From the NCBI RefSeq assembly GCF_003312875.1, contig NZ_CP015163.1:6014001-6078000 (forward strand): 64,000 bases of DNA, in the 5' to 3' direction. Of this stretch, positions 19,085 to 27,002 are shown in pieces. The stretch is from Amycolatopsis albispora (GTDB lineage: Bacteria; Actinomycetota; Actinomycetes; Mycobacteriales; Pseudonocardiaceae). The notes beneath the pieces are model-generated. The model was given only the letters and a program-made list of their open reading frames with translations, did no database searches and was not told the origin of the DNA. Position 1 is the first letter of the stretch. Every line of letters starts with the position of its first letter. The translations under genes and the position numbers were made by a program.

Positions 19085-21025
19085 GTGCCCATTTCGACTT
19101 CCGGCTGGTCCGCGTTGTGGCCGGTCGGCGCTTTCCTGCTGGTGCTGGGCGCGCCGGGGGTGCTCGTCGGCGCCGCCGCCGGGCTGCGCGGGTGGCGCCT
19201 GGCCGGGCTGGCCCCGCTGCTCGGGTACGCCGTCGGTGGCATTTTCGGCCCGTTGTTGCCACTGGTCGGCCTTCCGTTCAACGGATACTCGTTCGTCGCG
19301 GGCACCTTGCTGCTCACCGCGCTGGCCGCGGCCACGCGGCGTTTCCGCCAGGCGGGCGTGGTCCACGATCGGGTGTGGGCGCCGCGGGCACACGCCGGGG
19401 TCGTCGCCTGCGTACTGCTCGCCGCCGGAATCGGCGCGTACGCGGTGTACAGCGGGCTCGGCGGCATCGACGCGATTTCGCAGGGTTTCGACGCGCCGTT
19501 CCACGCCAACGGCATCCGGTACATCGCGGAAAGCGGGGACAGCGGGCTGTTCGGGCTGGGCTCGCTGCACTGGTACGACGACGGCCTCTTCTACCCCAAC
19601 GGTTACCACCTGCCCGCCGCGCTGGTCTTCCAGCTCACCGGCGCCACCGTGCCCGCCGTGCTGAACGCGCACACCATGCTTTCCGGTGGCCTGCTGGCGC
19701 TGTCCACGGTGACCATGGTCCGGCACTTCGGCGGGCGCGCGGTGCTGGCGGGCGCGTGCGCGCTCACCACCGTCGGCGCCACGATGGTCACCTACGGCGC
19801 GTGGAGCAGCCCGCTGCTGCCGTACACGCTGGCGGTCGCGCTGACGCCGTTGATCGTCGTCGCCGGGCACCGGTACCTGCAACGCCCGGCGGCCGACACC
19901 GGGCTGGTGCTGGCCGCGGGCGCGGTCGCGCTGCTCGCCGTGCATTCCAGCGCGTTGTTCGGCGGCCTGCTGTTCGTGGTGCCGCTGCTGGTGTGGCGAC
20001 GGCGGGCGCGTGACCTGGTGGTGCTGCTGCCGGTCCTGCTCGGTGGTGCGGTGCTCGCGCTGCCCCACCTGCTCGGCGCGCTGCAGCTGGCGAGCAGCTT
20101 CACCTACACCGGCTGGGTCGCCAACACCACGCCGTCGCAGGCCGTCGGCGAACTCCTGTTGTTCTCGCACAATTCACTCGATCCGCAGCTGCTGCTGGCC
20201 GGTGCCGTGGTGCTCGGGCTGATCGGCTTCCGGCGGCTCGGCGAGCTGCGCTGGACCGCCGGTTCGGCCGCGTTGTTCGGCCTGCTCTACCTCGCCGTCG
20301 CGACCTCGGACCACCCGCTGGTGATGGCGATCGCGCGCCCGTGGTGGGACGACAAGTTCCGGCTGGTCGCGATGGCCGGGCTGGCCATGTGCGTGCTCGC
20401 CGGGCACGGCATCGCGGAGGTCCAGCGGGTGCTGCGCGACCTCGGCGGCCGGTTCGCGCCGCGGGTGGCGGGTGCGCTCGCCGCGGTGCTCGCCTTCGGC
20501 GGTTTCCTCGTCCTTTCACAGGGCTCCTACCTGCGCGACAACGCCGATTACGTCGCGCTGACCTGGGGAAACACCGCGCGTGCGCCGGATGCGGCCGTGG
20601 TGGTCACACCGCACGAAGCGGCGGCCATGCTGGAGCTGGGCAAGCGCGCCAAGCCCGGTGAATGGGCGATGAACGACTGGTTCGACGGCAGCGTGTGGAC
20701 CTACGCGATCGGCGGCGTCCGCACGATCATCGCGCACGACGAGCGCGCGGGCAGGCAGGCCGACACCGAGTTGCTCACGCAGCACTTCGCCGAGTACGGC
20801 ACCAGTTCCGCGGTGCGCGACGCGGTCGAGCGCCGCAACCTGCACTGGGTACTGGTCACCGCGAAAAGCGGCGAGGTCAACTCCACCAAGCGATCCCCGG
20901 GCATGGCCGCGCTGGACGGCCTGCCGTTCCTCGAAGTCGTCTACCGCAATCCGGACGCGACGCTGTACCGAATCCTCCGTGCGGAGGCACCGGACGAGAC
21001 GAACGTCGTAGCCGCGCCGGGGTGA
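19085..21025 (+). CDS. DUF6541-like polytopic membrane protein 2
   Basis: 646 residues from GTG 19085. Paralogue of the proteins at 12396 and 21115, with the same order of patches: AGLRGWRLAGLAPLLGYAVG near the N-terminus, GFDAPFHANGIRYIAESGD after helix 4, FYPNGYHLPAALVFQLTGAT, ARPWWDDKFRLVAMAG, and AMNDWFDGSVWTYAIGGVR in the C-terminal domain. It differs from its paralogues in replacing the AGHYD patch with IAHDERAG. It begins 220 bp from the divergent AftB-like gene and is followed within 90 bp by the next paralogue, so the two probably share a transcript. Function is not established; a lipid-linked sugar transferase is inferred. Confidence 0.7.
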   Translation: MPISTSGWSALWPVGAFLLVLGAPGVLVGAAAGLRGWRLAGLAPLLGYAVGGIFGPLLPLVGLPFNGYSFVAGTLLLTALAAATRRFRQAGVVHDRVWAPRAHAGVVACVLLAAGIGAYAVYSGLGGIDAISQGFDAPFHANGIRYIAESGDSGLFGLGSLHWYDDGLFYPNGYHLPAALVFQLTGATVPAVLNAHTMLSGGLLALSTVTMVRHFGGRAVLAGACALTTVGATMVTYGAWSSPLLPYTLAVALTPLIVVAGHRYLQRPAADTGLVLAAGAVALLAVHSSALFGGLLFVVPLLVWRRRARDLVVLLPVLLGGAVLALPHLLGALQLASSFTYTGWVANTTPSQAVGELLLFSHNSLDPQLLLAGAVVLGLIGFRRLGELRWTAGSAALFGLLYLAVATSDHPLVMAIARPWWDDKFRLVAMAGLAMCVLAGHGIAEVQRVLRDLGGRFAPRVAGALAAVLAFGGFLVLSQGSYLRDNADYVALTWGNTARAPDAAVVVTPHEAAAMLELGKRAKPGEWAMNDWFDGSVWTYAIGGVRTIIAHDERAGRQADTELLTQHFAEYGTSSAVRDAVERRNLHWVLVTAKSGEVNSTKRSPGMAALDGLPFLEVVYRNPDATLYRILRAEAPDETNVVAAPG

Positions 21026-21114
21026 TCGGCTGAGCCAGGCCCCGAATCGGGTGAACTCGGCCATCGTTAGGCTCACCCGAGATTCCGCGCGGAACCACCT
21101 AGCCCGGGGGAAGT

Positions 21115-23058
21115 GTGCCCACCAGTACCAGCCCAGTGTTCGACGCCCTCACCATCGCGCTGTACGCGCTGGTCATCTTCCTCCCGGGTCTGCTCACCGG
21201 GTTCGCGGCCGGGCTGCGCGGCTGGGTGCTGGCGGGCATGGCGCCGCTGTTCACCTACGCGATCGGCGGGCTGGCCGGGCCGTGGCTGGCGGCCATCGGG
21301 CTGCCGTTCAACGTGCTCACGTTCGTGATCGCCACGATCGTGTTCACCGGGGTGGCGTTCGGCCTGCGCTGGCTGGTCACGCGGCGCTCGCGTCCGGAAC
21401 CGGATGCCCCGCTGTGGGCGCGCACCGGGCACCTTTCCGTGCTGGCCTGCCTGCTGTTCGCGGCGGCGGTCGGCATCTTCACCGTGTGGCGCGGGCTGGT
21501 CGAGCTGGACGCGATCTCGCAGGGCTTCGACGCGGTGTACCACGCGAACGCGATCCGGTACATCGCCGACACCGGCGACGGCAGCCTGTTCGGCACCAGC
21601 CTGACGAACTGGTACGCCGAGCGCGGCGGGCTGTTCTACCCGAACGCGTACCACCTGGTCGGCACGGTGGCCTACCAGCTCAGCGGCGCCACCATCCCGG
21701 CCATCATGAACACGAACACGCTGCTGCTGCCGGGGCTGCTGGCGTTGTCGCTGGTCGCCGTGGTCCGCGAGTTCCGCGGGCGGGCGGTGCTGGCGGGCGC
21801 GGTGGCGCTGGTGGCGATCGCGCCGACCGCGGTGATGTACCAGTCGATGTCGCGGGGGCCGCTGCTGCCGTTCCTGCTCGGGCTGGCGCTGACCCCGCTC
21901 GGCACGGTCGCGCTGCACCGGTACCTGGTGCGGCCCGCGCTCGACACCGGGCTGGTTTTTGTGCTCGCCGCGGTCGGGCTGCTGACCGTGCACTCGTCGA
22001 CGTTGTTCGCCGGGATCGTGTTCGCGCTGCCGATGATCGTCCAGCGGTGGCTGTCGGCCGCGAAGTGGAAGGCGGTCGGGCGCGACCTGCTGGCGCTGCT
22101 GCCAATCGGCGTGGCGAGCGTGGTGGTCGCCGCGATGCAGTTGTTCGGCGCGATCGGGCTGGCCAGCGGGGACGTGCCGTACTGGGGGTGGCCGAGCCAG
22201 GGCACCACCGGCTCGGCACTGGGCACGCTGCTGAGCTTCCAGCACGACATGCCGCGGCCGCAGATCTGGCTGGCCGCCGCGTTGTTCCTGGGTTTTGTGT
22301 TCTTCCGGAAGCTGAACGGGCTGCGCTGGATCGGCGGGACCGCGCTGGTGTCCGGGCTGCTGTACATCGCGGTGTCCTCGTCGAACCACCCGCTGGTGAT
22401 GGCGATTTCGCGGCCGTGGTGGGACGACCCGTACCGGTTCGTGTCGATGGCGATGGTGCCGCTGTGCGTGATCGCCGCGCACGGCCTGGCCGAGCTGGCC
22501 ACGTGGCTGAAGGACGGCATCTCGCGGTGGCGCTCGCCCTCGTGGCTGGCTCCGGTGACCGCGGTGGTGGTTCTGGCCGGGTTCGTCGGGATCACGAACG
22601 GCCTGTACACGGGCACGAACACCGGCTGGGTGACGCCGGGGTACGGCAACGGGCCCGGGGTGGACAAGCACAAGCTGCCGGTCAGCCCGGACGAGGCGCA
22701 GGCGATGCTGGAGCTGGAGAAGCGCGCGCAACCGGGCGACTGGGTGATGAACGACCGCTTCGACGGCGGTGCGTGGGTGTACGCGATCAGCGGGGTGCGC
22801 GGCGTGGCGGGCCACTACGACCAGGCGCTGCCCCCGGCAGACGCGCTCCTGCTGGCCGACCGCTTCCGCGACTACGAGACGGACCCGGCCGTGCGGGCCG
22901 CCGTGCAGCGGCTGAACATCCGCTGGGTCCTCGTCGGCCAGTACGGCTACCCGCCGGAAGCCACGCGGCAGAAAGGCCTCGTCGGTCTGGACGGGCAACC
23001 TTTCCTGCGGCTGGTCTACCGAAACGCGGACGCTTCGCTCTACCAACTGGTGCCTTAA
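21115..23058 (+). CDS. DUF6541-like polytopic membrane protein 3
   Basis: 647 residues from GTG 21115, preceded by a good ribosome-binding site (GGGGGAAGTGTG). Motifs in order: AGLRGWVLAGMAPLFTYAIG, GFDAVYHANAIRYIADTGDG, FYPNAYHLVGTVAYQLSGAT, SRPWWDDPYRFVSMAM and NDRFDGGAWVYAISGVRGV followed by AGHYD. It is closer to paralogue 1 than to its immediate neighbour in the C-terminal patches, so the array did not arise by one simple recent tandem duplication. The gene ends 11 bp before palindromic repeat copy 2, which can serve as terminator. Role unknown beyond probable envelope glycosylation. Confidence 0.7.
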   Translation: MPTSTSPVFDALTIALYALVIFLPGLLTGFAAGLRGWVLAGMAPLFTYAIGGLAGPWLAAIGLPFNVLTFVIATIVFTGVAFGLRWLVTRRSRPEPDAPLWARTGHLSVLACLLFAAAVGIFTVWRGLVELDAISQGFDAVYHANAIRYIADTGDGSLFGTSLTNWYAERGGLFYPNAYHLVGTVAYQLSGATIPAIMNTNTLLLPGLLALSLVAVVREFRGRAVLAGAVALVAIAPTAVMYQSMSRGPLLPFLLGLALTPLGTVALHRYLVRPALDTGLVFVLAAVGLLTVHSSTLFAGIVFALPMIVQRWLSAAKWKAVGRDLLALLPIGVASVVVAAMQLFGAIGLASGDVPYWGWPSQGTTGSALGTLLSFQHDMPRPQIWLAAALFLGFVFFRKLNGLRWIGGTALVSGLLYIAVSSSNHPLVMAISRPWWDDPYRFVSMAMVPLCVIAAHGLAELATWLKDGISRWRSPSWLAPVTAVVVLAGFVGITNGLYTGTNTGWVTPGYGNGPGVDKHKLPVSPDEAQAMLELEKRAQPGDWVMNDRFDGGAWVYAISGVRGVAGHYDQALPPADALLLADRFRDYETDPAVRAAVQRLNIRWVLVGQYGYPPEATRQKGLVGLDGQPFLRLVYRNADASLYQLVP

Positions 23059-23068
23059 GCGGCTTGGT

Positions 23069-23123
23069 TGTCACGAATGTGGCTTTCGAGACGTTCAGCG
23101 TCTCGAAAGCCACATTCGTGACA
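23069..23123. repeat. Palindromic repeat copy 2 (25-bp perfect arms)
   Basis: Arms 23069-23093 and 23099-23123 are perfectly complementary with a 5-base loop. Core and inner stem (CGAATGTGGCTTTCGAGAC) are the same as copy 1. It lies just after the DUF6541-like gene 3 and probably terminates it. Confidence 0.9.
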
Positions 23124-23291
23124 CCGACGCCCTGCCCACTCGTACGTCCACCCGAATACACCCAAATCAATACACCCCCGCCACTCCCAGGGGGGCGTCC
23201 CCAAGTCCAGCGTAGTCCCGCCCTTGGGCGGTGGGGCGGATGTGCGCGGCGGCTGTGGACAAGTGGGCGGGTGTGGATGAACGCGGATTCA

Positions 23292-23345
23292 GCTGGCTCG
23301 CCGGAACCTGCTGGCTCTCCTGAACCCGCTGGCTCGCCTGCACCC
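23292..23345. repeat. Three tandem copies of an 18-bp repeat
   Basis: GCTGGCTCKCCKGMACCY occurs three times head to tail at 23292, 23310 and 23328, with two to three differences between copies. It is not inside a credible gene. The 18-bp period preserves reading frame, so it could be a remnant of a Pro/Gly-rich coding sequence. Confidence 0.7.
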
Positions 23346-23356
23346 AAGGGGACGTT

Positions 23357-23411
23357 GGATACGAATGTGGCTTTCGGGGCGGATTTCGCCCCGAAAGCCA
23401 CATTCGTGTCC
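23357..23411. repeat. Palindromic repeat copy 3 (covariant stem)
   Basis: Arms 23357-23381 and 23387-23411 match over 25 bp with one G-T type mismatch and a 5-base loop. The core CGAATGTGGCTTTCG is as in copies 1 and 2, but the inner stem is GGGCG/CGCCC instead of AGACG/CGTCT: both strands changed together. Confidence 0.9.
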
Positions 23412-23509
23412 ATCCCGTGAGCCCCGGCGCGCGGGAACCGGCGGCCGGGCACCCATAGCCAGCCAAGAAGCACCCAGTCCCCACCTCACCCCGGTCCCAA
23501 GCCCAGAAC

Positions 23510-23569
23510 ACGGCGAAGACCTCGTTGTCAAGGTAAGCCCCCCAGCCTTGACAACGAGGTCTTCGCCGT
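23510..23569. repeat. Second palindrome type, 24-bp perfect arms
   Basis: Arms 23510-23533 and 23546-23569 (core GGCGAAGACCTCGTTGTCAA) are perfectly complementary with a 12-base loop. The sequence is unrelated to the other three palindromes. It lies in the gene-free stretch downstream of the UPF0104-like gene and could terminate the operon that ends at 23711. Confidence 0.85.
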
Positions 23570-23710
23570 AGTCACACTGAAAAACCGGGGTGCCCCACCA
23601 CCCCAGAAGCGCGAGTTGTCCACAGGGGTGGGGACACTTGGGGATAACCACGTTTCCCCAGGTCAGCCGCTCTACAACCGCGTACCGACCGGGTAGTACC
23701 CCACAGGGGG

Positions 23711-24715
23711 TCAGGCCGCGCGGCGCGCTTGCAGCCGGGCGGTCAGCGCGGCGCCACCGGCGGTGATCAGGTCCGCCACGGTGAACATGACCCGCGAGGC
23801 CACCGCGAACGCCAGTGCCTGCGGGCCCGAGATCGCGGTGGCGGTCAGCACGGCGACCATGGCGAACTCCCGCGCGCCCACCCCGCTCGGCAGGATGAAG
23901 GCGAAGGTACCCGACGTCATCGCGATCGCCATCGCGCCGATGCACAGCACAAAACCGCCGAAACCGGGCGCGCCGACCGAGTTCGCCAGCAGCCACAGGT
24001 GCGTGCCCTGCAGCGCGTAGACCAGCACCAGCGCGCCGAACACCTTGCCGATCAGCTTGTACGACAGCCGGTGGTCCAGCGGCGGCCTGCGCAGGATCTT
24101 CAGCACCAGCGAAGTGCCCCAGGTCAGCACCCGCGGGTGCAGCGCGGTGAAGCCGATCGGCAGCAGCACCAGCAGCCACCAGGCGTGCGGGCTGTTCGCG
24201 AACACCGCGGGCATCGCCAGGATCGACAGCACCAGCGCCGCCACCACGCCCACCCCGAGGTGGATCAGCGACGCCGTGAAGATCCTCGCCCGCGCCAGGC
24301 CCGCCTTGCGGCCCAGCTCCATCTGCAGCAGGTACGCCCACACCGAACCGGGGATGTACTTGCCGAGCGAGCCGACCAGGTTGATCTGCGCGCCCCGCGC
24401 GTACCCGATCGGCTTCCCCAGCTCGTCGACGATGATCTGCCAGGCGTACACCCCGACCGCGATGCTGCCGACCAGCGCCACCAGCGACAACGCCGAGGAC
24501 AGCCACGGGATGCCCTTCATGGTCACCCAGAACTCGTCCCAGCTGGTGATCAGCGAGCGGGCGGCGAAGAAGATGACCACGGCGATCGCCAGCCAGCGGG
24601 CGGCGTCGATGAGCTTCGCCTTGGTCGACTTCGGCCCCTTGGCCACCTCGACGGCGGTCTGTTCGGGCTCGACGGTCGTCATCGGTCGTCGTGTCTCCTC
24701 GTCGGGCGTGCTCAC
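23711..24715 (-). CDS. UPF0104 / lysylphosphatidylglycerol-synthase-TM-like membrane protein
   Basis: 334 residues with eight to nine helices. Family features are INLVGSLGKYIPGSVWAY near residues 135-150, an FGFGG-like GAPGFGGFVLCIGA, and the conserved FILPSGVGAREFAMVAVL. This is the integral-membrane domain shared with MprF, without the soluble synthase domain. Stand-alone members are found in many envelope and polysaccharide loci and are thought to move or modify lipid-linked molecules. It is the last gene of the overlapped operon that begins at 31063 and overlaps the LuxC-like stop by 4 bp, so it may export or handle the product of that pathway. Substrate unknown. Confidence 0.8.
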   Translation of the reverse strand: MSTPDEETRRPMTTVEPEQTAVEVAKGPKSTKAKLIDAARWLAIAVVIFFAARSLITSWDEFWVTMKGIPWLSSALSLVALVGSIAVGVYAWQIIVDELGKPIGYARGAQINLVGSLGKYIPGSVWAYLLQMELGRKAGLARARIFTASLIHLGVGVVAALVLSILAMPAVFANSPHAWWLLVLLPIGFTALHPRVLTWGTSLVLKILRRPPLDHRLSYKLIGKVFGALVLVYALQGTHLWLLANSVGAPGFGGFVLCIGAMAIAMTSGTFAFILPSGVGAREFAMVAVLTATAISGPQALAFAVASRVMFTVADLITAGGAALTARLQARRAA

Positions 24716-25953
24716 ACCGGAACACTCACCAAGCGGCTGAACTCGGCCAGCAGGTCGTAACCGTCCCAGACGGCGGAGAAACTGAGCGCCGAACCGAACG
24801 GAACGATTCGGTCCACCCCGCGCCCCGCCAGTTCGGTCGCGAACTCAACCAATTCCTCGCGGCCGAACCCGAATTGGCTGACGGTTTGATCTTTGCGCAC
24901 CACGATCGGCACCAAGTCCGAAAGGGTACGCACACTCGCCGAGGCGAAGGTGCCCGCCCCCAGCCATTCCCGCGGCAACGCCGCCGGCTCGGTCAGTTCC
25001 AGGGTGGCGACCGCGTTCCCGTCGAAGGTCATCGAAGTGACCAGGCCGTCGACCGCGGCACCGTAGGCCGACACGCGCTTCTGCACGGCCATCGCCGGTT
25101 CGGTGACATGCTGCTTCGCGGCGAGCACCTCGCCGAGCAGGCGCCGGAACTCGACCCCGGCCGAGGCCGCCGCGTCGGCGTCGCCGACCCAGAAAATCGC
25201 GCGCGGCGACGAGCAGGCGGCCTGGTCGAACCAGTACGAGTCGTTGTAGAAGCCCTCGGCGGCACCCCGGCGCTCGGCTTCGGACGCGGCCTGCCACCCG
25301 GCGACCGAGACCACCGCGAACGAGGACCGGTCGGGAAAGGTCAGGTCCCGCGCGTGCGGTGCGAGCGGGTACTGCCGCAGCGCCTTCACCGAACCGTCAC
25401 CGCCCCAGATCACCCGCAGGTCGGCGGCCAGCGACAGCGCGCCGCTGATCTCGTCGCTGCGGTCGTAGGTGATCATCCGCTGGGTCTGCGTGATCACCCG
25501 CGCGGTTTCCGAGTCCACTTCGGACAGTGCGGCGTTCAGCGCGGCGAGCACTTCTTCGGCGGCACCCGCCGAACGCGAGGAAACCCGCACCACGTTGTGG
25601 TTTCCGGCAAGCGCGGACAACGCCCACGAATAGACGAAAATGGTGTCCACATTGGCCGGTGGCACGTGGAAGACCAAGCCACGCGGGAACCGCAGCGCGT
25701 CGCCGGTGTCCGACAACCCGGAAAGGGCCTTCTGGATTTCCCCCTTGCGCAGGAAAAAGCCCAGCGAAGCCAGTTCCGGGTAGCGCCGGGCCACCGCGGG
25801 CGCGAGCAGCTTGCGCGCGAACTTGGTCAGGAACTCGACGATGCGCGGGTCGCCGACCTTGAGCCTGCCACCGTCCGGTTCGGACTGCAGCCGCGAGACC
25901 AGCTCGGTCACCGGCACTTCCGGACCCACCGGGAAACGCTGGGTGAGGCTCAT
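24712..25953 (-). CDS. LuxC-like acyl-CoA/acyl-protein reductase
   Basis: 413 residues. Aldehyde-dehydrogenase-fold reductase of the LuxC family, which takes an acyl group from LuxE onto a cysteine and reduces it to an aldehyde with NADPH. Seen here are FHVPPANVDTIFVYSW (about 95-110), NVVRVSSRSAGAAEEVL in the nucleotide-binding part, IWGGDGSVKALRQY, and the active-site Cys247 in YWFDQAACSSPRAIFW. Length is somewhat below the roughly 480 residues of luminous-bacterium LuxC. It overlaps the LuxE-like gene by 4 bp, so the two probably form a complex as in the fatty-acid reductase. No luciferase genes accompany it; the acyl substrate is unknown. Confidence 0.85.
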   Translation of the reverse strand: MSLTQRFPVGPEVPVTELVSRLQSEPDGGRLKVGDPRIVEFLTKFARKLLAPAVARRYPELASLGFFLRKGEIQKALSGLSDTGDALRFPRGLVFHVPPANVDTIFVYSWALSALAGNHNVVRVSSRSAGAAEEVLAALNAALSEVDSETARVITQTQRMITYDRSDEISGALSLAADLRVIWGGDGSVKALRQYPLAPHARDLTFPDRSSFAVVSVAGWQAASEAERRGAAEGFYNDSYWFDQAACSSPRAIFWVGDADAAASAGVEFRRLLGEVLAAKQHVTEPAMAVQKRVSAYGAAVDGLVTSMTFDGNAVATLELTEPAALPREWLGAGTFASASVRTLSDLVPIVVRKDQTVSQFGFGREELVEFATELAGRGVDRIVPFGSALSFSAVWDGYDLLAEFSRLVSVPV

Positions 25954-27002
25954 GCCGCCTGCCCCGAGAAGGTGTCCGAGCAGCCGCGGGCCTCGGCCTT
26001 GGGCAGCCTGCCCAGCACCGAGAAGTGCTTGCCCGGCCAGTCCCCGTCGTCGATGCCGTTGTACACGCCGAGGTCCTCGGTCAGCAGCACGTGACCGGGG
26101 TAGGACCGCGGCAGGGTGCTCACCACCTCGATGACGCCGGGCTTGCCGACCGGTTGCTCGGCCCAGGTCTCCGGGTCGCGGATCACCACGTCGGCGAAGT
26201 CGGGGCAGTACAGCGAACCACCGGACGGCCCCTCCAGGAACACCGTGCCGATCTGCTCGATCATCCCGTAGTAGTTGTAGATCTGGTGCAGGCCGGTGTC
26301 CTCGCGGAAGCGCCGGCGGAACTCGTCGTTGTCCACGGACCGGTCGATCAGCTTCTTCCAGCCGCCCGAGTGGATCAGGATGCCGTTCGACAGGTCGAGC
26401 CCGTTGTCCCTGGCCACCTCGTACAGGTACAGCCAGACCATGAAGGTGAAGCCGAAGATCAGGAACGGCTGGTCGCCGTGGCGCTCCAGGAAGCCCTTGA
26501 CCGCCTCGACGTCCGGCTTGTCGTGCTCGTCGAGCACGTAGACGTGCTTGCGGCCGAAGTTGGCCATGCCCAGCACCCCGGCGCCGCGCGCGGAGAACGA
26601 CCGGCGGTTCTTGATGATGCCGACGGTGTCCACCATCAGCATCGGCAGCCGCTCACCGCCGAGCACGGTCTGCAGGGTGGCGCCGAGCTGCCTGGTCTGC
26701 GCGCCGGCGGCCTCCTTGTCCAGGTAGATCCGCGACGCGCCGGAGCCGGTGGTGCCGGACGAGGTCAGCGTCTTGAACACCTCGTCGTCCGGCACGCTCT
26801 TCAGGTCGTGCGTCTTGAACATGCGGACCGGCAGCCACGGCAGCTCGGCGATCGAGCCGAACTCGGCGTCACGCGCGATGCCCAGCGAGGACAGGATCCG
26901 GTCGTAGCCGGGCGAGTTGGCGCGGTGGTGGGCGGTCAGCTCGGCCAGCTGCGGCAGCAGCGTGGCCTCCCGCTCCGCCTGCGACAGGGTGAACACGGTC
27001 AT
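25950..27002 (-). CDS. LuxE-like acyl-protein synthetase
   Basis: 350 residues. ANL-superfamily acyl-activating enzyme of the LuxE type, which makes acyl-AMP and passes the acyl group to its own C-terminal cysteine and then to LuxC. It has the P-loop-like TSSGTTGSGASRIY (80-93), an FGFTFMVW segment, HSGGWKKL near 227-234 and YNYYGMIEQIGTVF. A cysteine near the C-terminus (ARGCSDTF) is in the right place to be the acyl carrier, as Cys364 is in LuxE. Four-base overlaps connect it to the AMP-ligase before and LuxC after. Which acid it activates cannot be read from the sequence. Confidence 0.85.
   Translation of the reverse strand: MTVFTLSQAEREATLLPQLAELTAHHRANSPGYDRILSSLGIARDAEFGSIAELPWLPVRMFKTHDLKSVPDDEVFKTLTSSGTTGSGASRIYLDKEAAGAQTRQLGATLQTVLGGERLPMLMVDTVGIIKNRRSFSARGAGVLGMANFGRKHVYVLDEHDKPDVEAVKGFLERHGDQPFLIFGFTFMVWLYLYEVARDNGLDLSNGILIHSGGWKKLIDRSVDNDEFRRRFREDTGLHQIYNYYGMIEQIGTVFLEGPSGGSLYCPDFADVVIRDPETWAEQPVGKPGVIEVVSTLPRSYPGHVLLTEDLGVYNGIDDGDWPGKHFSVLGRLPKAEARGCSDTFSGQAA

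Larger units (their letters stand above)
23254..23647. other. Cluster of DnaA-box-like 9-mers in a 652-bp gene-free stretch
   Basis: The gap 23059-23710 has no credible gene. Besides the palindromes it holds two perfect actinobacterial DnaA boxes, TTGTCCACA at 23616-23624 and its complement TGTGGACAA at 23254-23262, plus near matches TGTGGATGA at 23272-23280 and TGGGGATAA at 23639-23647. No dnaA or dnaN is nearby, so this is not a recognisable origin; a DnaA-titrating or regulatory cluster is the alternative. Confidence 0.4.

Noticed and set aside
23069..23123. Inverted repeats of an insertion sequence
   Set aside because: The arms enclose only 5 bp and there is no transposase gene between any two copies, so the palindromes are stand-alone elements.
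23059..23710. A chromosomal replication origin
   Set aside because: DnaA-box-like sites are present, but there is no AT-rich unwinding element and no dnaA, dnaN, recF or gyr genes.
24712..27002. A bioluminescence (lux) operon
   Set aside because: LuxC- and LuxE-like genes are present, but no luciferase alpha/beta genes. The only LLM-type protein (14579-15466) is about 9 kb away and looks F420-dependent.
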